Notes under the pieces: model-generated
Databases searched by the model: none
Told to the model about the DNA's origin: nothing
What the model saw: only the letters and a program-made list of their open reading frames with translations
In this document: one piece after another, positions 12,011 through 24,500 of the stretch
How the letters are laid out: every line of letters begins with the position of its first letter
Position numbering within the stretch: the stretch's first letter is position 1
Position numbers and translations under genes: made by a program
Assembly: GCA_039881145.1 (NCBI GenBank)
Contig: JAYKKI010000088.1
Coordinates: 2,767,501-2,831,500 of the forward strand
Origin: Druceiella hillmani
Lineage: Eukaryota; Arthropoda; Insecta; Lepidoptera; Hepialidae
Reading direction: 5' to 3'
Length of the DNA stretch: 64,000 nt

Positions 12011-12299
12011 ATTAAAAGAGTATTTAAATTAAATTTATAACTTTTTTAATAAACACTTTAAGATATAAAAAAAATTTGTAAAAATTTTAAAAATTAAGAA
12101 ACTTGTCAACCATGTGTGGAGCTCGCACTACAAGAGTTACATACACATCTAGGCATTTCTAAACATTTAATGTTACATAATATCCATATTAAACTATTTA
12201 CAAAATTACGATTAATTTTTTAGAATGAAAATATATCGCATGCTACGTTTTTCATAGGCATGTATTTAAAAAAAAAATTTTTTATGTGATATAACTACA

Positions 12300-12610
12300 A
12301 ATTAACGATTTTCTGATTTTTTTATCAGTGCAGTGAGACCTTGTTTCTTGCCAAATTTCATCAAGTCAACAGGAAGTACCCTATATATTTAGTTCCATTT
12401 GCGAATGTCAAAATATGCAGCCATATTTTTAGAGTTCTTCTTAATTGCTTTGTCTTAGAAGCAACCGCAGACCTAAGTATTTGATATTAATTTTAAATTG
12501 ATACCTCCATACATTCCTGAGGAAAATGGTTCTGACAGACTGACAGAGACAACAAATAATATCCTATAACGGTTTCCTTTCCCTTTTGAGATACGGAATC
12601 ATTAAAATCA
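12300..12610 (-). repeat. GGTTCCGT-family dispersed repeat
   Basis: 12,505-12,595 contains 'cattcctgaggaaaatggtt', 'ctgacagactgacagagacaac' and 'ttttgagatacggaatc', matching in order the family seen at 34,876 and 62,800. These are typical dispersed sequences of lepidopteran genomes. Strand is nominal. Confidence 0.5.
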
Positions 12611-12715
12611 TGTATAAAAAGGTTTATTTAACTTTTCACATATAAAAATTAATGCTTATGAGAAATGTAATACAAAGCAGTGTTAAAAGTCATACAAATT
12701 TATATTCAAATATTC

Positions 12716-12716
<1 letters not shown>

Positions 12717-12798
<82 letters not shown>

Positions 12799-12810
12799 CA
12801 TATATATGCG
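12717..12810. repeat. (TA)n microsatellite
   Basis: About 75 bases of pure TA, then TACATACATATATATG. The reading frame of alternating I and Y here is not a protein. Confidence 0.95.
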
Positions 12811-13129
12811 TATATTAAAAGATAAAACCAAGCAAATCAACTTCACAACATTTTTCTCAATAAAAAATCACTGATACATTAACTAATAATGGAAAATTTA
12901 GAACTTAAATGTACAGTTAAGTATCTCTCGTATATTTAGATATGTCCAGTGAAACGGATGGCACCGCCAGTAGGTGTTAAAATTAACTTATTAGTTAGTA
13001 GGTTTACATCATTAAGTGTTCAAAACAAACTGGAGAATGTGAGTGTCGATTGTGATGACCAAATTGTATTGTTGTTGAATGCTATTAACCTCATTCCAAT
13101 GCCGTACATTATTCAAGCGGTAAAACTGC

Positions 13130-13175
13130 ATTAATATATATATATGTATATATACATATATACATATATACATAT

Positions 13176-13224
<49 letters not shown>

Positions 13225-13225
13225 A
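13130..13225. repeat. (TATACA)n/(TA)n microsatellite
   Basis: TATACATA units repeated at 13,150-13,190, merging into TA repeats. Confidence 0.9.
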
Positions 13226-13229
13226 ATAA

Positions 13230-14272
13230 TTGTAATTATTATAATGCTTAACCAATTTTGTTATGACGATTGAAAGTAAATTTGTAAAAATGTTTCTTCA
13301 TTAAGTATTGTAGTTCTAAATGTTCAACGAAAAAATAAATAACTAACTGATAATCAGAATCACTTTCATTTCAATACATTGACGTAATAAATTTAATTGG
13401 AGTTGAAACAAAGAAGAAACTAATTGAATCAGCTGGTAAGCATTATTCATTGACCGGGAGTACCTTCGTTCCAAGATACTCCATCTCTTAAAATCAAGAT
13501 TCACCAGGCGTCAGAAGGTCCAGTTCCACGCTTGAAGAAGTCTTCAGAGTTCACAAGGTCTGCCTGGTATCAGAAGTTCCCAGATTAGTAGATATAAATT
13601 GGTTTACATAAATGGTGGTGATAATTTTTTTAGTGAAAGAGTTATTGATATTCAGACATATTCTGCATAATTAAGAATCTCATTGTTTTGGTTATTCAAA
13701 CTGGTTTTCGATTTAGTCAATAATTAGGGCCAAAAAATTATTTTTTGGTCTTGCGAACCGAATAATAATCATTTCTTTAACACTAGATAGACATTATTTG
13801 TCACAGGAAATTATCGGGTACAAAAAATTAAAACTTATTCAATAATACGGGGCATAGGATCTTTCTTTTTAATAGCTAGAAGATAAATTTCATAAACACT
13901 ACATCCCTTATAAGTCTTAATATTGGAAACCTCGCTTATCTAGGAGGAAATCAGTAGGAAATAGTTAAAAAGAATAATAAAACATTTAGACAACAGAAAT
14001 CCTCAGTGTTGCAAGTTACAAATAAAGTTAACTAAGTTTAGCTAAACAGAGTTTACTGAACTTACTATTTAGACATAATCGACGGATTTATTGACAACTA
14101 AGACTTGTCGACAGTTGGTTTAAACTGTGATTGATCTTACGGACATACTTACATTTATGCTGTTGGTTGCTGGTTGTGCTTTGAATATTTTGTTTTCACA
14201 ATATTTTATAAATCAACGAGTATCTATAATTAAATTAAATTACATTCTATATTGTTTCACTAAAAAATTTCA
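13230..14272. other. 3' flank of the zinc-finger gene
   Basis: No coding signal. It holds the likely 3' UTR on the minus strand (from 14,272 down). A copy of a 21-bp motif shared in inverted form with 9670-9690 lies at 14,119-14,139, which suggests that a transposon end overlaps the 3' UTR. Confidence 0.5.
14087..14092 (-). terminator. Candidate polyadenylation signal AATAAA
   Basis: AATAAA on the minus strand about 180 nt after the TAA stop of the zinc-finger gene. It is the nearest canonical hexamer I found downstream; the cleavage site is not known. Confidence 0.4.
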
Positions 14273-15528
14273 TTATTGTAATAGCCTTGCGACACGTTTT
14301 TTTAACTTTTTCTTTTTGTCATGAACTTCAGTCAGATGTCTCGTTAAACTTCGTTTCAAACTAAACGCCTTGCTGCATATTTGACAGCAAAATGTCTTCT
14401 CGCCATGCACCAGCGCAGTATGCGAAGTCAACTGATACTTTGTTTCGAAAACCTTCATACATTTCAAACAAACAAACGTCTGTCCGTTGACCGAATGCGA
14501 ACGCCTCATATGCGTTTCCATTCTAAACTTTGTAGCAAAAGTCTTAACACAGACTTTACACTTGACACCATCTTCGTGAGTTTTCTTGTAATGGTTCTCC
14601 AACTGCCGTTCACTTTTAAAAGCCGTGTCGCACTGAGAACACTTCATCTCCACCGGGCACAGAACACTATATAATTCAGGAAATTTCACCGAATGTTTGC
14701 TCATACAGTGATCAACTAAATCTTTCCGTATACGAAAACTTACAGAACAGATTTGACAATCGAACTTCATTGTGAAACTCTGATGAACTTCTTTCGTATG
14801 CCGTGCCAACTGTTTAAGTGAACCGAACGTCTTACGACAATGCTGACATTTAACAATTGAACCGTCTTTGGAATGTGAATATTGTTTATGACGCGCCAAT
14901 TGCACTTTTGACAAATATATTTTTGGACAAAACTCACATCTATACTCTCCATTATCCGTATGCATATAACGTACGTGCTTGCGCAATTTTAATTCCGTTG
15001 GATATTTTCGCGTACAATGTTTGCACTGAAATTTCTTGTCATTTGCTGCGTGTACCTCGCTCATATGTAGTCTGTATAAATATTTTAATGTAAACGTTCT
15101 GTTACACCGTTCACACTTGTGCTCATTCGTGCTATTTGATAACTTGTGTACATTTTTCGTATGCGTGTATAATTGGTACCTAGTTAGAAACTCTGCATTG
15201 CACTTTGTACATTTTTTCCAATTTCGTTCATGTGTATTTTGAATATGTTCTATCAGGTAATATCGCTTTTTAAATAGCTTGTCGCACAAGGCGCATATGT
15301 ACACTTGGCCTATATCTTCAGCTCTCGGTGTTTCGGTATCATTTATGATATCTTTGGGAGTAGAAACATTCCTTTGTGAATGAAAATCGTGTGAAAAATT
15401 GATGTGATTCTCCAATTCTTCCTTTTTCTCATAGACTTCATTGCAAATGTAGCATTTGAATTCCAGCTTTGAGTCCGCAGTGCAATTTGTCTCTGATTCC
15501 GAGTCGCTTACACCCACATTTAACGAGA
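14273..15528 (-). CDS. Exon 7: zinc-finger array and stop
   Basis: Final coding exon, 1256 nt, acceptor ttcaaatttcag. It encodes residues 258-675. All twelve fingers keep both Cys and both His with exact C2-12-H4 spacing (first CYICNEVY...HINFSH, last CQICSKAF...HLTEVH). Linkers are 6-9 residues and mostly not TGEKP, except a longer one after finger 1 and a 10-residue SVKFPELYSV-type insert after finger 8. The absence of any stop or lost ligand shows selection on the whole array. Confidence 0.92.
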
Positions 15529-18500
15529 CTGAAATTTGAAAAAAATAATCTTAAATTTTATATTTATTACAGACACAAATTGTTCAAATGAGCTGATGTC
15601 GAGGTGACCAAAGCATATTAGATGCAAGAAAGGTGATCTCTGCGGAACCAGAAAGAGAGAAAGGCCTAATACCAGATAACTAGATTCAGTAGATAAACTT
15701 CTGCATGTTTATTTACATCAAATATATTTATGTGATATATTTATATATTTTGTCTCCAATGTAAAAATACATTTGGTAAAACTATTGCTTCTTCAGCAGT
15801 CTCTCAATCTCGTTTGAGTGCCGACAAGTGCCATAGCGCTCGTGCGCGTACTAACTAAATTTGCCACGACCGCGATGGTGCTCGCGAAATCAGTTGCTGT
15901 TTAGCACGCAGTAGGGGAGGTCGCTCACACGCATCGCTAATTTTTATCTATCTACATGTTACATAAAGTTCAAATTATAATATTATTAGTAATTACAATA
16001 TAAAAAGGGTCCAGGAAAAGAAAATTTTTAACCCATAATGTCGGAATACGAAAATAATTCGAGTGAAAATGATCGTTTTTTAAGTTGTGAAGAAAGTGAC
16101 AGTGGGAGTGATATTGTGGTGCGCTCACAATTTGGCGTAATGCAAATTTTGAGAGATAATGATAATAGCGACTGAATCCCGCATTTTCATTACTTTGTAT
16201 GTGACTGAAACTTGAAAATATGGTCATTTTTCCTCAGACCAAAATTATACCGAATACATTTGAAGGCAATCTAATTTATTTAATGTAGAATGCATCTCCA
16301 TAATCAAGCAAAGAGTCGATCGTTCGAGTCCATCAGATCTGAATGAACGGAATAAACCTTGGTCTATAAGAGGAGTATTAAAAGAAGGAAGATATTCAGA
16401 ACTTGGAAGAACATGGTGCTGATATTGTGTATATTTCGTTAGTTCGTTCTCGATCGTTTTGCTTCCGTCAAGAAATTTGCAAAAAAAATTGAAAGGAAAA
16501 CCTTAATTACTAAATTTAAAATTATTTCATTTCCATTTCCGTTCAGAAAGAGATTTAAAATTTCAAAAATAGAATTAGGAACATATTCAAATATGTGACT
16601 GAAAATTATTATTAGACGTGTGACTTTTCAGTCTCAAGTTTGCAAAAAAGCCAATTGAAAAGACGATTTTATTTCCAGACTCTAAAGTCAATGAGCTTTT
16701 TGTGTTATTCTATTTCGAGATTAAATTATTCATTAAAATCACTCACTCGCAGTTAAATGACACAAAAAATACATTAAGATTTGGAATTTAAGTTATTGCA
16801 ACAACAGTATATAATGAACATTATTACATTATTTGTATAATTAGTTTCACTAATCAGCTTGATTATTACATTGGCTATTGTATCGGCTTGACTATTGTAT
16901 TGAGAAAGACATTATTTATACCAATTTTAAATTGATGATTAATTAACAACAAAGTCGTACTAAAGAAATAATATAAAAGTTGATAGAAAAATTTGAATTT
17001 TTGATAGCTGAAGGATGGGAAGTAACAATAGATATGATTAAAGTAACCGTGTCATAGTAAAATAAATGACGGAACAAAATATCTAGGACAATAAGAAATA
17101 ACACTTAAACGAACTATTTGTATTGTTAAAGACATGAAAGTGAATTTCGTGAAGCAGAAGATGATTCTATAGTCGATTATGTGAGACTCTTTGTCGATCT
17201 AGTGCAAAACATGCTGAATTAGATAAGTTCGTTTGGAAATGTGATGGGTTTTAATTTGTAGTAAACGCCACTGTCAGCCGATTGTCAGATAACTGTCAGG
17301 CAACTTTTAATCTTGTAATGGGGAGCACGAGTAATCGGTTAAAATTTCAGAATCCAGGTTTTTTTTAATGTCATGATGATTTTCTATCAAATGATCTACT
17401 TAATATGATGCTTACGTGTGTATATGTTTATTGTGTTATTTAATTTTTTTGATGCCTTGAAATTTATCGTGTTCTTATTATTTTTTATTTATAGTTTATA
17501 TACTTTCGGGTTTTTACAGTAAGAATTTGTCTTCTTAATTATAAGGATTTCAAGCCTTCCTCTAAATACTTTGTTTCCAGATTCGGTCTCATTTTGCTAT
17601 AGTTGCTGTATGCTGTCTATGCAAAAGGTTTCCTTTTTGAAACATACTTCTTTGTCTTAAAGATTATTTCTACCTCGACTAGGATTAATCTAAGATTACT
17701 GCCAGTCTAAAAGTTGTTTAGGAATGTTATATCATGTTCCATGCATTTAATTGGCATCTTTGATTACGTTTTTCATTGGCAATACCGACAGCAATATTTA
17801 AAGGGACGAAAATATGCCTCCAAATCTAAAAACATTTTACCAAATAATTTTGTAATTTACATATGGGACTTTCAGAATTGTAAAAAATAATTACTCATAT
17901 GTAACAGCAGTCGCTACATACATTTGTAGTGCGAATTGATTGTGGCGACTTGTGACTGAACTAAATTCCCTCTTAATGACTCACGTTGGACTTACAAACC
18001 AGAATCAGAGGAATAGTCGGTAAATATATTTTTCACCATAAGTATAGTTCAATAATAATATTAAGATGACGCCAAGAACAATGTTGGAATAATATATTTC
18101 AGAAATTTCATTTTTCTATTAATTTGTCATTCCGTATAAGATAATTACTTTGAAATAATTGAATAATTTATGGATTATATTAAGGATAATTTTATGAAGA
18201 TAACTCCAATTAACTTCAATTTAAATATAGGAGGTGGATTAGGAGGAGAAGGTGTGTGTAGAGGAAGAAGATGCAGATGACAACATCGGCTTGCTAAATA
18301 TAATGCTAGATAAAATAATTATGGTGTATATTATTTAATTTAGAGGCATCAGCCACATGTGACATGCATTGAAGCTTGAGAAATTTTATTGAAAATGAAC
18401 TATCTAAATTTTCTTTCGCAAAGATCACCAATATTTCAAAAATAGTGGAATGAAAAAATACTACAGTACTTCCTCATCAAAAATTTTTACTCCACCGATT

Positions 18501-21500
18501 ATGCGCATCGTTACTTTCAGGAGCAGAAAGTTTTTTCAATGTGTTTGCTACATTTGGTCTGACTGAGGCATAAATCTACTGTTCGATCTCTTGCGTATTT
18601 ATTGTCGACTTATAGATACTGTATTATGTGAACTAAACGACATATTTTTTATCTACCTATAGAGACTGTTTTATATATATATATATATACATAGATATAT
18701 AAATGCTATAAAGAAAGAAAGCCTTGAACACTTAACTACTTACAGTCGCTTCGATCAGAATCAATCTCGCTTTGTTCCTTCTTCAGATCGGTATTCATTT
18801 TCTCAAAGTGTTCCATAGTCAGTTCTTCGGCCAACAATGAGTTCTGTTCATGTTCGGGAGTTCTGTCGTCTGTCTCTAAATATACAACTTCTATTGGAAC
18901 CTTGCTTAAGTTCTCAGTGCTAACCTGCAAAATTAAAAATATTTTTTTTATACTTTGGTCGAGTCAATTTAAAATATTTATTGGTATAATCAAAATATTA
19001 AGTTTAGAAGCTATGTACAGTTATAGGAAAATCAAAATTTGGAGCAAAATATAGTGTGGTTTATAAACTATATAAATCCTCTAGTGCATGACTCATGAAC
19101 ACCGTTAAGCCTTATGAGGGCGGCTAATCTACACCTTGACAAATCACTCCAATGAGTTACAAACAAGACCTTTGCACAATCTTTTCAAGATTTCACGCAC
19201 ATAGGTTTAGAACAGTAGAAATATTTAGCTTGTCCGTAGAGACAACCCTGGTTAAAAAATATAATACTATATTTTTATTTTTTACTATCTTACTAACCTA
19301 CAACTTTGCAAATACATGATAATATTATCAATTACATATTATATTAAATTAAAAATACAATTCAACAAAACTAATTAGGCCTCCGTGGCCATGTGTTTGT
19401 AAATGAGGCAATCCAAAGCTATTTGGCCAAGAAACAAACCGTGGCAATCAAAACGCAAGTTAAATGCAACCCATGGGCAAAACAAGGTTGTTGCTCTGCA
19501 CTGCACTTTTTATTCACTTTTACCATTACATTTAAACCATAAATTACAATAGATAAAGGGAACTATCAACGTGTTCAGACAATTTAATATAAGTTAAATG
19601 TATCCAATGTGTGAATACCATACTCTAACAGTCCTGAAAATCTTGGTATAGGGTATTTGACTATATTTTATTACTAAAATAGAATGAGTAATAACATTAA
19701 AAACGGTTAAAATAGATATATCATATTACATTACAAAGTTATTAACGACTGAAAAACTGACGAACTAGGCTTCGCGCGAAAATGCCGCATACAAAAAACA
19801 ACTGGCTTATGACGTCTCTAGCCCGTATTTAGCATTCATCATGAGGGAGTTTATTAAATATTTTTAAATGTCGTTAAATATTGCGTTTAAGTTATATTTT
19901 GGGTATTATAATTTTCTCATTTTTTTATGTGGAAACTAAATTCATAATAACCTTTTCTATTTAATGAACAAACAATTTACCCCTTTGTCCTGTCTAGAAG
20001 TTTTGATTAATTGTTATATGCTATATTTTTTATGCCAAGGTTTTTTTAAAACAAGGCAGTTTTAAAACATTTTGACAAAAAAAATAACATCAGTCAAATA
20101 CCCTATTAGCAACCTCTAATCAAAGGATTCCCAAAACTAGAAATTGGATGTGATTCCAGGATCCTAAGACTATAATAACTACTCCCAATGTATCAATATT
20201 TTTCAGACAACTACCCAGTTTCTAAAAATACGAAAACAATGAAAAACATATAAAATAACACAAAAATTCATAGAAAAACCAGTCTATGGCAATCCCATTA
20301 AAAGTAACCAGATAAAAAACGAATACAGATATATTTAAATCAACAACTCTTAGAAGTTATATCTAAGGTTCATATACTGAGATAAACATTCGAAGACAGC
20401 CATCCCGTTGGGAAAATTGACAGGATCATACGATTGAACAACAAATACGGCCGTTCCGATTCATTTTTTCTGACCGATGACACTAATAATTTAGTATTCA
20501 ATAATCTAACTGGTACTTACCATTATTTCATCCCTAATAAAAAAACATAATGATCGAGTAAAAGTCAGACATTCGCACAAAAAGTTCTAAATCCATATTG
20601 TTAATTTTGGAATTTTATATTGTATACATTTATGTCATTTTTATTTAGGTTTGTATATTCATATAAAAAACATTGGTTTCTCCTAAACAATTTGAAATGC
20701 AACCTATTTTTTATTGTCTATTGTTACGAAGCGTTTTTCTACTATTACACGGATTTTTAAAATATTTATTTATCCAAAATAATTTATAAAAATGCTAAAG
20801 GAAAAGATACGAGTTCCAGGACAAAATGAAAATCAACTTACAATAGTGCCAGGCTTCAACATTTCCATAAAATTATTTTCTGAACCGTCCGCCTTTACAT
20901 CAGCAACGAAGACCGGTTGTTGCTCAACTTCCAACTCGATATCTGCTTCTCTCTTAAGCTGACTTATTTCTGTAATCACAAATGAATACTTTCTCAAGTT
21001 TTTCATTTCTGTACCAACCCTGAGGTTCTACAGTTCTGCAGACAGTATAATGACAAACATGCTATTTTTTTTTGAGCTAAAACTTTATCAGATAAAAATA
21101 TACAAAACCACTGTCAACTCTGTTACTTAACCAATGTTTTAACCGTTTTAGTGCCATGGTTTTTTAGTCATATATACTTAAAAATCCCAAAGAAATCTTT
21201 TGTTTTTGATGTCATTTACCCTTGTCTCAAAAAAACTGTATCTCTTCCAAAAATTATCCAATTTTAATAATTTTTTCGGTTTTTTCTTAATAAAAACTTG
21301 TACAAGGATAATAAAATACAAAGAATATTGTGGAAATATATAATGTGAATAAAAATTATAACAAAAACTGAAATCAAGGTCACATCGTATTTTCGCAGTC
21401 TGGTACATCCTCCGTATTATCAAAATAGTTCTTATCGTCACTATTATCACTATCACTCAAAATTTGCATTAGGCCAAATTGTGAGCGCACCACAATGTCA

Positions 21501-24500
21501 CTCCCACTATCACTTTCTTCACAACTTGAAAAACAATCATTTTTACTTGAATTATTTTCGTATTTCGACATTATGGGTTAAAAATGTTCTTTTCCTGGAT
21601 CCTTTTTGTATTGTAATTACTAATAATATTATAATTTGAACTTTATGTAATACGTAGAAAGATAAAAAATTAGCAATGCGTGCAAGCAAACTCCCCTACC
21701 GCGCGCTACACAGCAACTGATTTCGCGAACGCCATCGCGCTCGTGGCAAATTTAGTTACTAAGCACACGAGCGCGATGGCGCTCGTCAGCACTCTAACGG
21801 TTAAGGAAATTTTATTTATTTTTTATTATATTTAATTTAATTGGATAAATCATCCGTATAATATTTGGATAAATCATAACTTCGATATAAGTGAAACTTA
21901 GGCAAATTTGTAATAAAATAATAAATATATTCTAAATTAATTTTATTAGTATTAAATAGTACACCATAATTACATTTCAGTATTTAATAAAGTTAGAAAC
22001 GACAATTTTTTTTTCTGTTTTGGTGAATGCGCCTAACGAATTTCACTAAACATAGGCTAATGTTTTTTATAACACATATATATATTCTAAATTAATTGTA
22101 TTAGTATTAAATAGTACACCATAATTACATTTCAGTATTTAATAAAGTTAGAAACGACAATTTTTTTTTCTGTTTTGGTGAATGCGCCTAACGAATTTCA
22201 CTAAACATAGGCTAATGTTTTTTATAACACATATAATGATATTACATTCTTACTTAACAGCTAACCCTAATTTTTGCTAATATATATCATACACCAAAGA
22301 CAATGCAAATAAAGAGCAGTTTACCTTAACAAAAATCTTTCAGACTAAGGACAAGAAAAATCTTTCAGACTATCTTTTAAGCATACATAAAATATTTTAA
22401 GCATACAAATTAACGACACACCTATGTGAAATCAAATTCACTTGTCAACGTTGCTAAATCGAAATTAACTTACATAATAAAAATTCCAAAGCAATAGGAA
22501 ATGGCCACAACAATTTGTCTATGCTTTTGGAAATTTTTCAAAAATCTTATTGTATAAAGTGTCATTTACCTGGCAACACAGGCAGTATTCCATTCTGAAC
22601 CACAGTTGCAACGTCAGTCTCAAACTGCTTTCCATTTTCAATACAATGCTTGACAGGTACTTCTATTAAATCATCTGTATCGGTTGATTTGTGTCTGTAA
22701 TAAATACAAAATTATCATTATTAAAATACCTTACATATTTGTATGTCCACTGCAACTTAAGCTTAAGAAAATATCAGCTAAACTGAGGTTATCACTTCGG
22801 CTGCAAATTAGATACCCATTTCATCAGTACAGCAGAAACTGCTCACTCTTTAGAATTTTATTTTGAATGTTTAGTAAAAAAAATAAAAGATATCAAAATT
22901 ATTATTAAATTTACTAAAAACAAAAAAACATAATTATCATAAACTTAAAAAATACAAATGTATCTGTTCGTCTTTTTTTCAGCGTTTTTTCGATAACTAT
23001 TACTATTTTCATATGCAGAAGTCTTATTGTGTAAAATGTATTTCATTTCACTCTAAATTCCATTTAATGACACCTTTTTCTTATTTTTATCAGATTACTT
23101 TGTTTTTAGCAACGAGTTATAATCAGAGTATATTTTTATATCAGAAGTGCTTCAAATTTATCTTGAAAGAATAAATAAAAGCATTAACTGAATTATCTAT
23201 ATTAGAATGTTTATAAAAACAGATCAGTTTCCTAAATGGATATATTATTTTAATTTAGAGGCATACAGCCAACACAAGTAATGCCTATCTAAAAATGGGA
23301 AATAGAATATCAATGAGGACTGCAGCAGTGAAGCCAAGCAACTGGGTCCGTCCCCATTTTCAAAATTCATCGGCTTTGAAATCCATAATAAAAAAGTGAT
23401 AACTTATAGCAGATAAACATCTTAACCTTAGTAAAACAATTTTTAACCACTGTTACTCAAATAACGTGACCATAAATTAATTTAGATTATATAATGTGAT
23501 CTATAATTTAATTTAGATTCCGATATTGTTACTTTTTTATATATGTAAACTTATTAAATAAAATTCCAAAAAAATAACCTGTTATTTCAACATCCAAAAC
23601 AAAAACTGTGTAAGTTAAAAAAGACCACTTAATAACTTTGTTCATAGTTAATAACTACACAGTACTGTAATTAGTGTAAAATTATTTATAATAACAAAAT
23701 AGCATTTTAAACAACTAGCAAACAGAGGGCAGTATTTAATTTTAGCTCGTAGCTTCACCTGCACATCTTTTTTTATTTGCACATCTTTTTTTATTTGCAC
23801 CCTTTATTTGAACATCTTTTTTTATTTGCACATCTTTTTTTATTTGCACATCTTTTTTTTATTTGCATGCTTTATTTGCACATCTTTTTTTATTTGCATG
23901 CTTTACTTGCACATTTTTTTTTATTTGCACGCTTCATTTGCACATCTTTTTTTTATTTGCTTGCTTTATTTGCACATCTTTTTTATTTGCACTCTTTATT
24001 TGCACATCTTTTTTTATTTGTACATCTTTTTTCATTTGCACATCTTTTTTTTATTTGCTCGCTTTATTTGCACATCTTTTTTTATTTGCACATTTTTTTC
24101 TATTTGGACGCTTTATTTGCATATCTTTTTTATTTGCACACTTTATTTTCACTTCTCCCAAATACTGATTAGATAAAAGTTACGTGAATCTTATATATCA
24201 CAAGTCAAGGCTCTCATTTTTATCAAAATTTTTCATAATTGTTACCCTAATACTTTTATTTACTATCACCGAATGACCTATTTCACAGAGAGTATTATTT
24301 CAAAATCTGTGTTGCATCTATTTGCACAAGCACTTGTTCCACTAGCGCCATCTATTTTATATGTACATGATCCTATTTAAATTACATTTTTGGAACCTTA
24401 TTATTCTATTATTAGAAAATGTAAAAATTATATATTCATAAAATGTAAAAAATTACTCTTGTTTATATATTTTAATACTATTGAACACAAAAATTATCCA

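Larger units (their letters stand above)
20970..22569 (-). other. Intron 4 of the zinc-finger gene
   Basis: Carries the intact-ended piggyBac-like element (21,143-21,800) and a 155-bp tandem duplication (21,927-22,236). Confidence 0.75.

Noticed and set aside
12680..12874. Open frames of alternating I and Y over TA tracts (also 41,189-41,683, 41,244-41,432, 44,430-44,627)
   Set aside because: They are translations of (TA)n microsatellites.
14381..15242. Open frames on the + strand opposite the zinc-finger exon
   Set aside because: They are antisense shadows of a strongly conserved C2H2 array.
23777..24176. Three overlapping open frames of 101-131 codons
   Set aside because: They are translations of the T-rich minisatellite in all frames; repeated FFYLHIFF text is not a protein.
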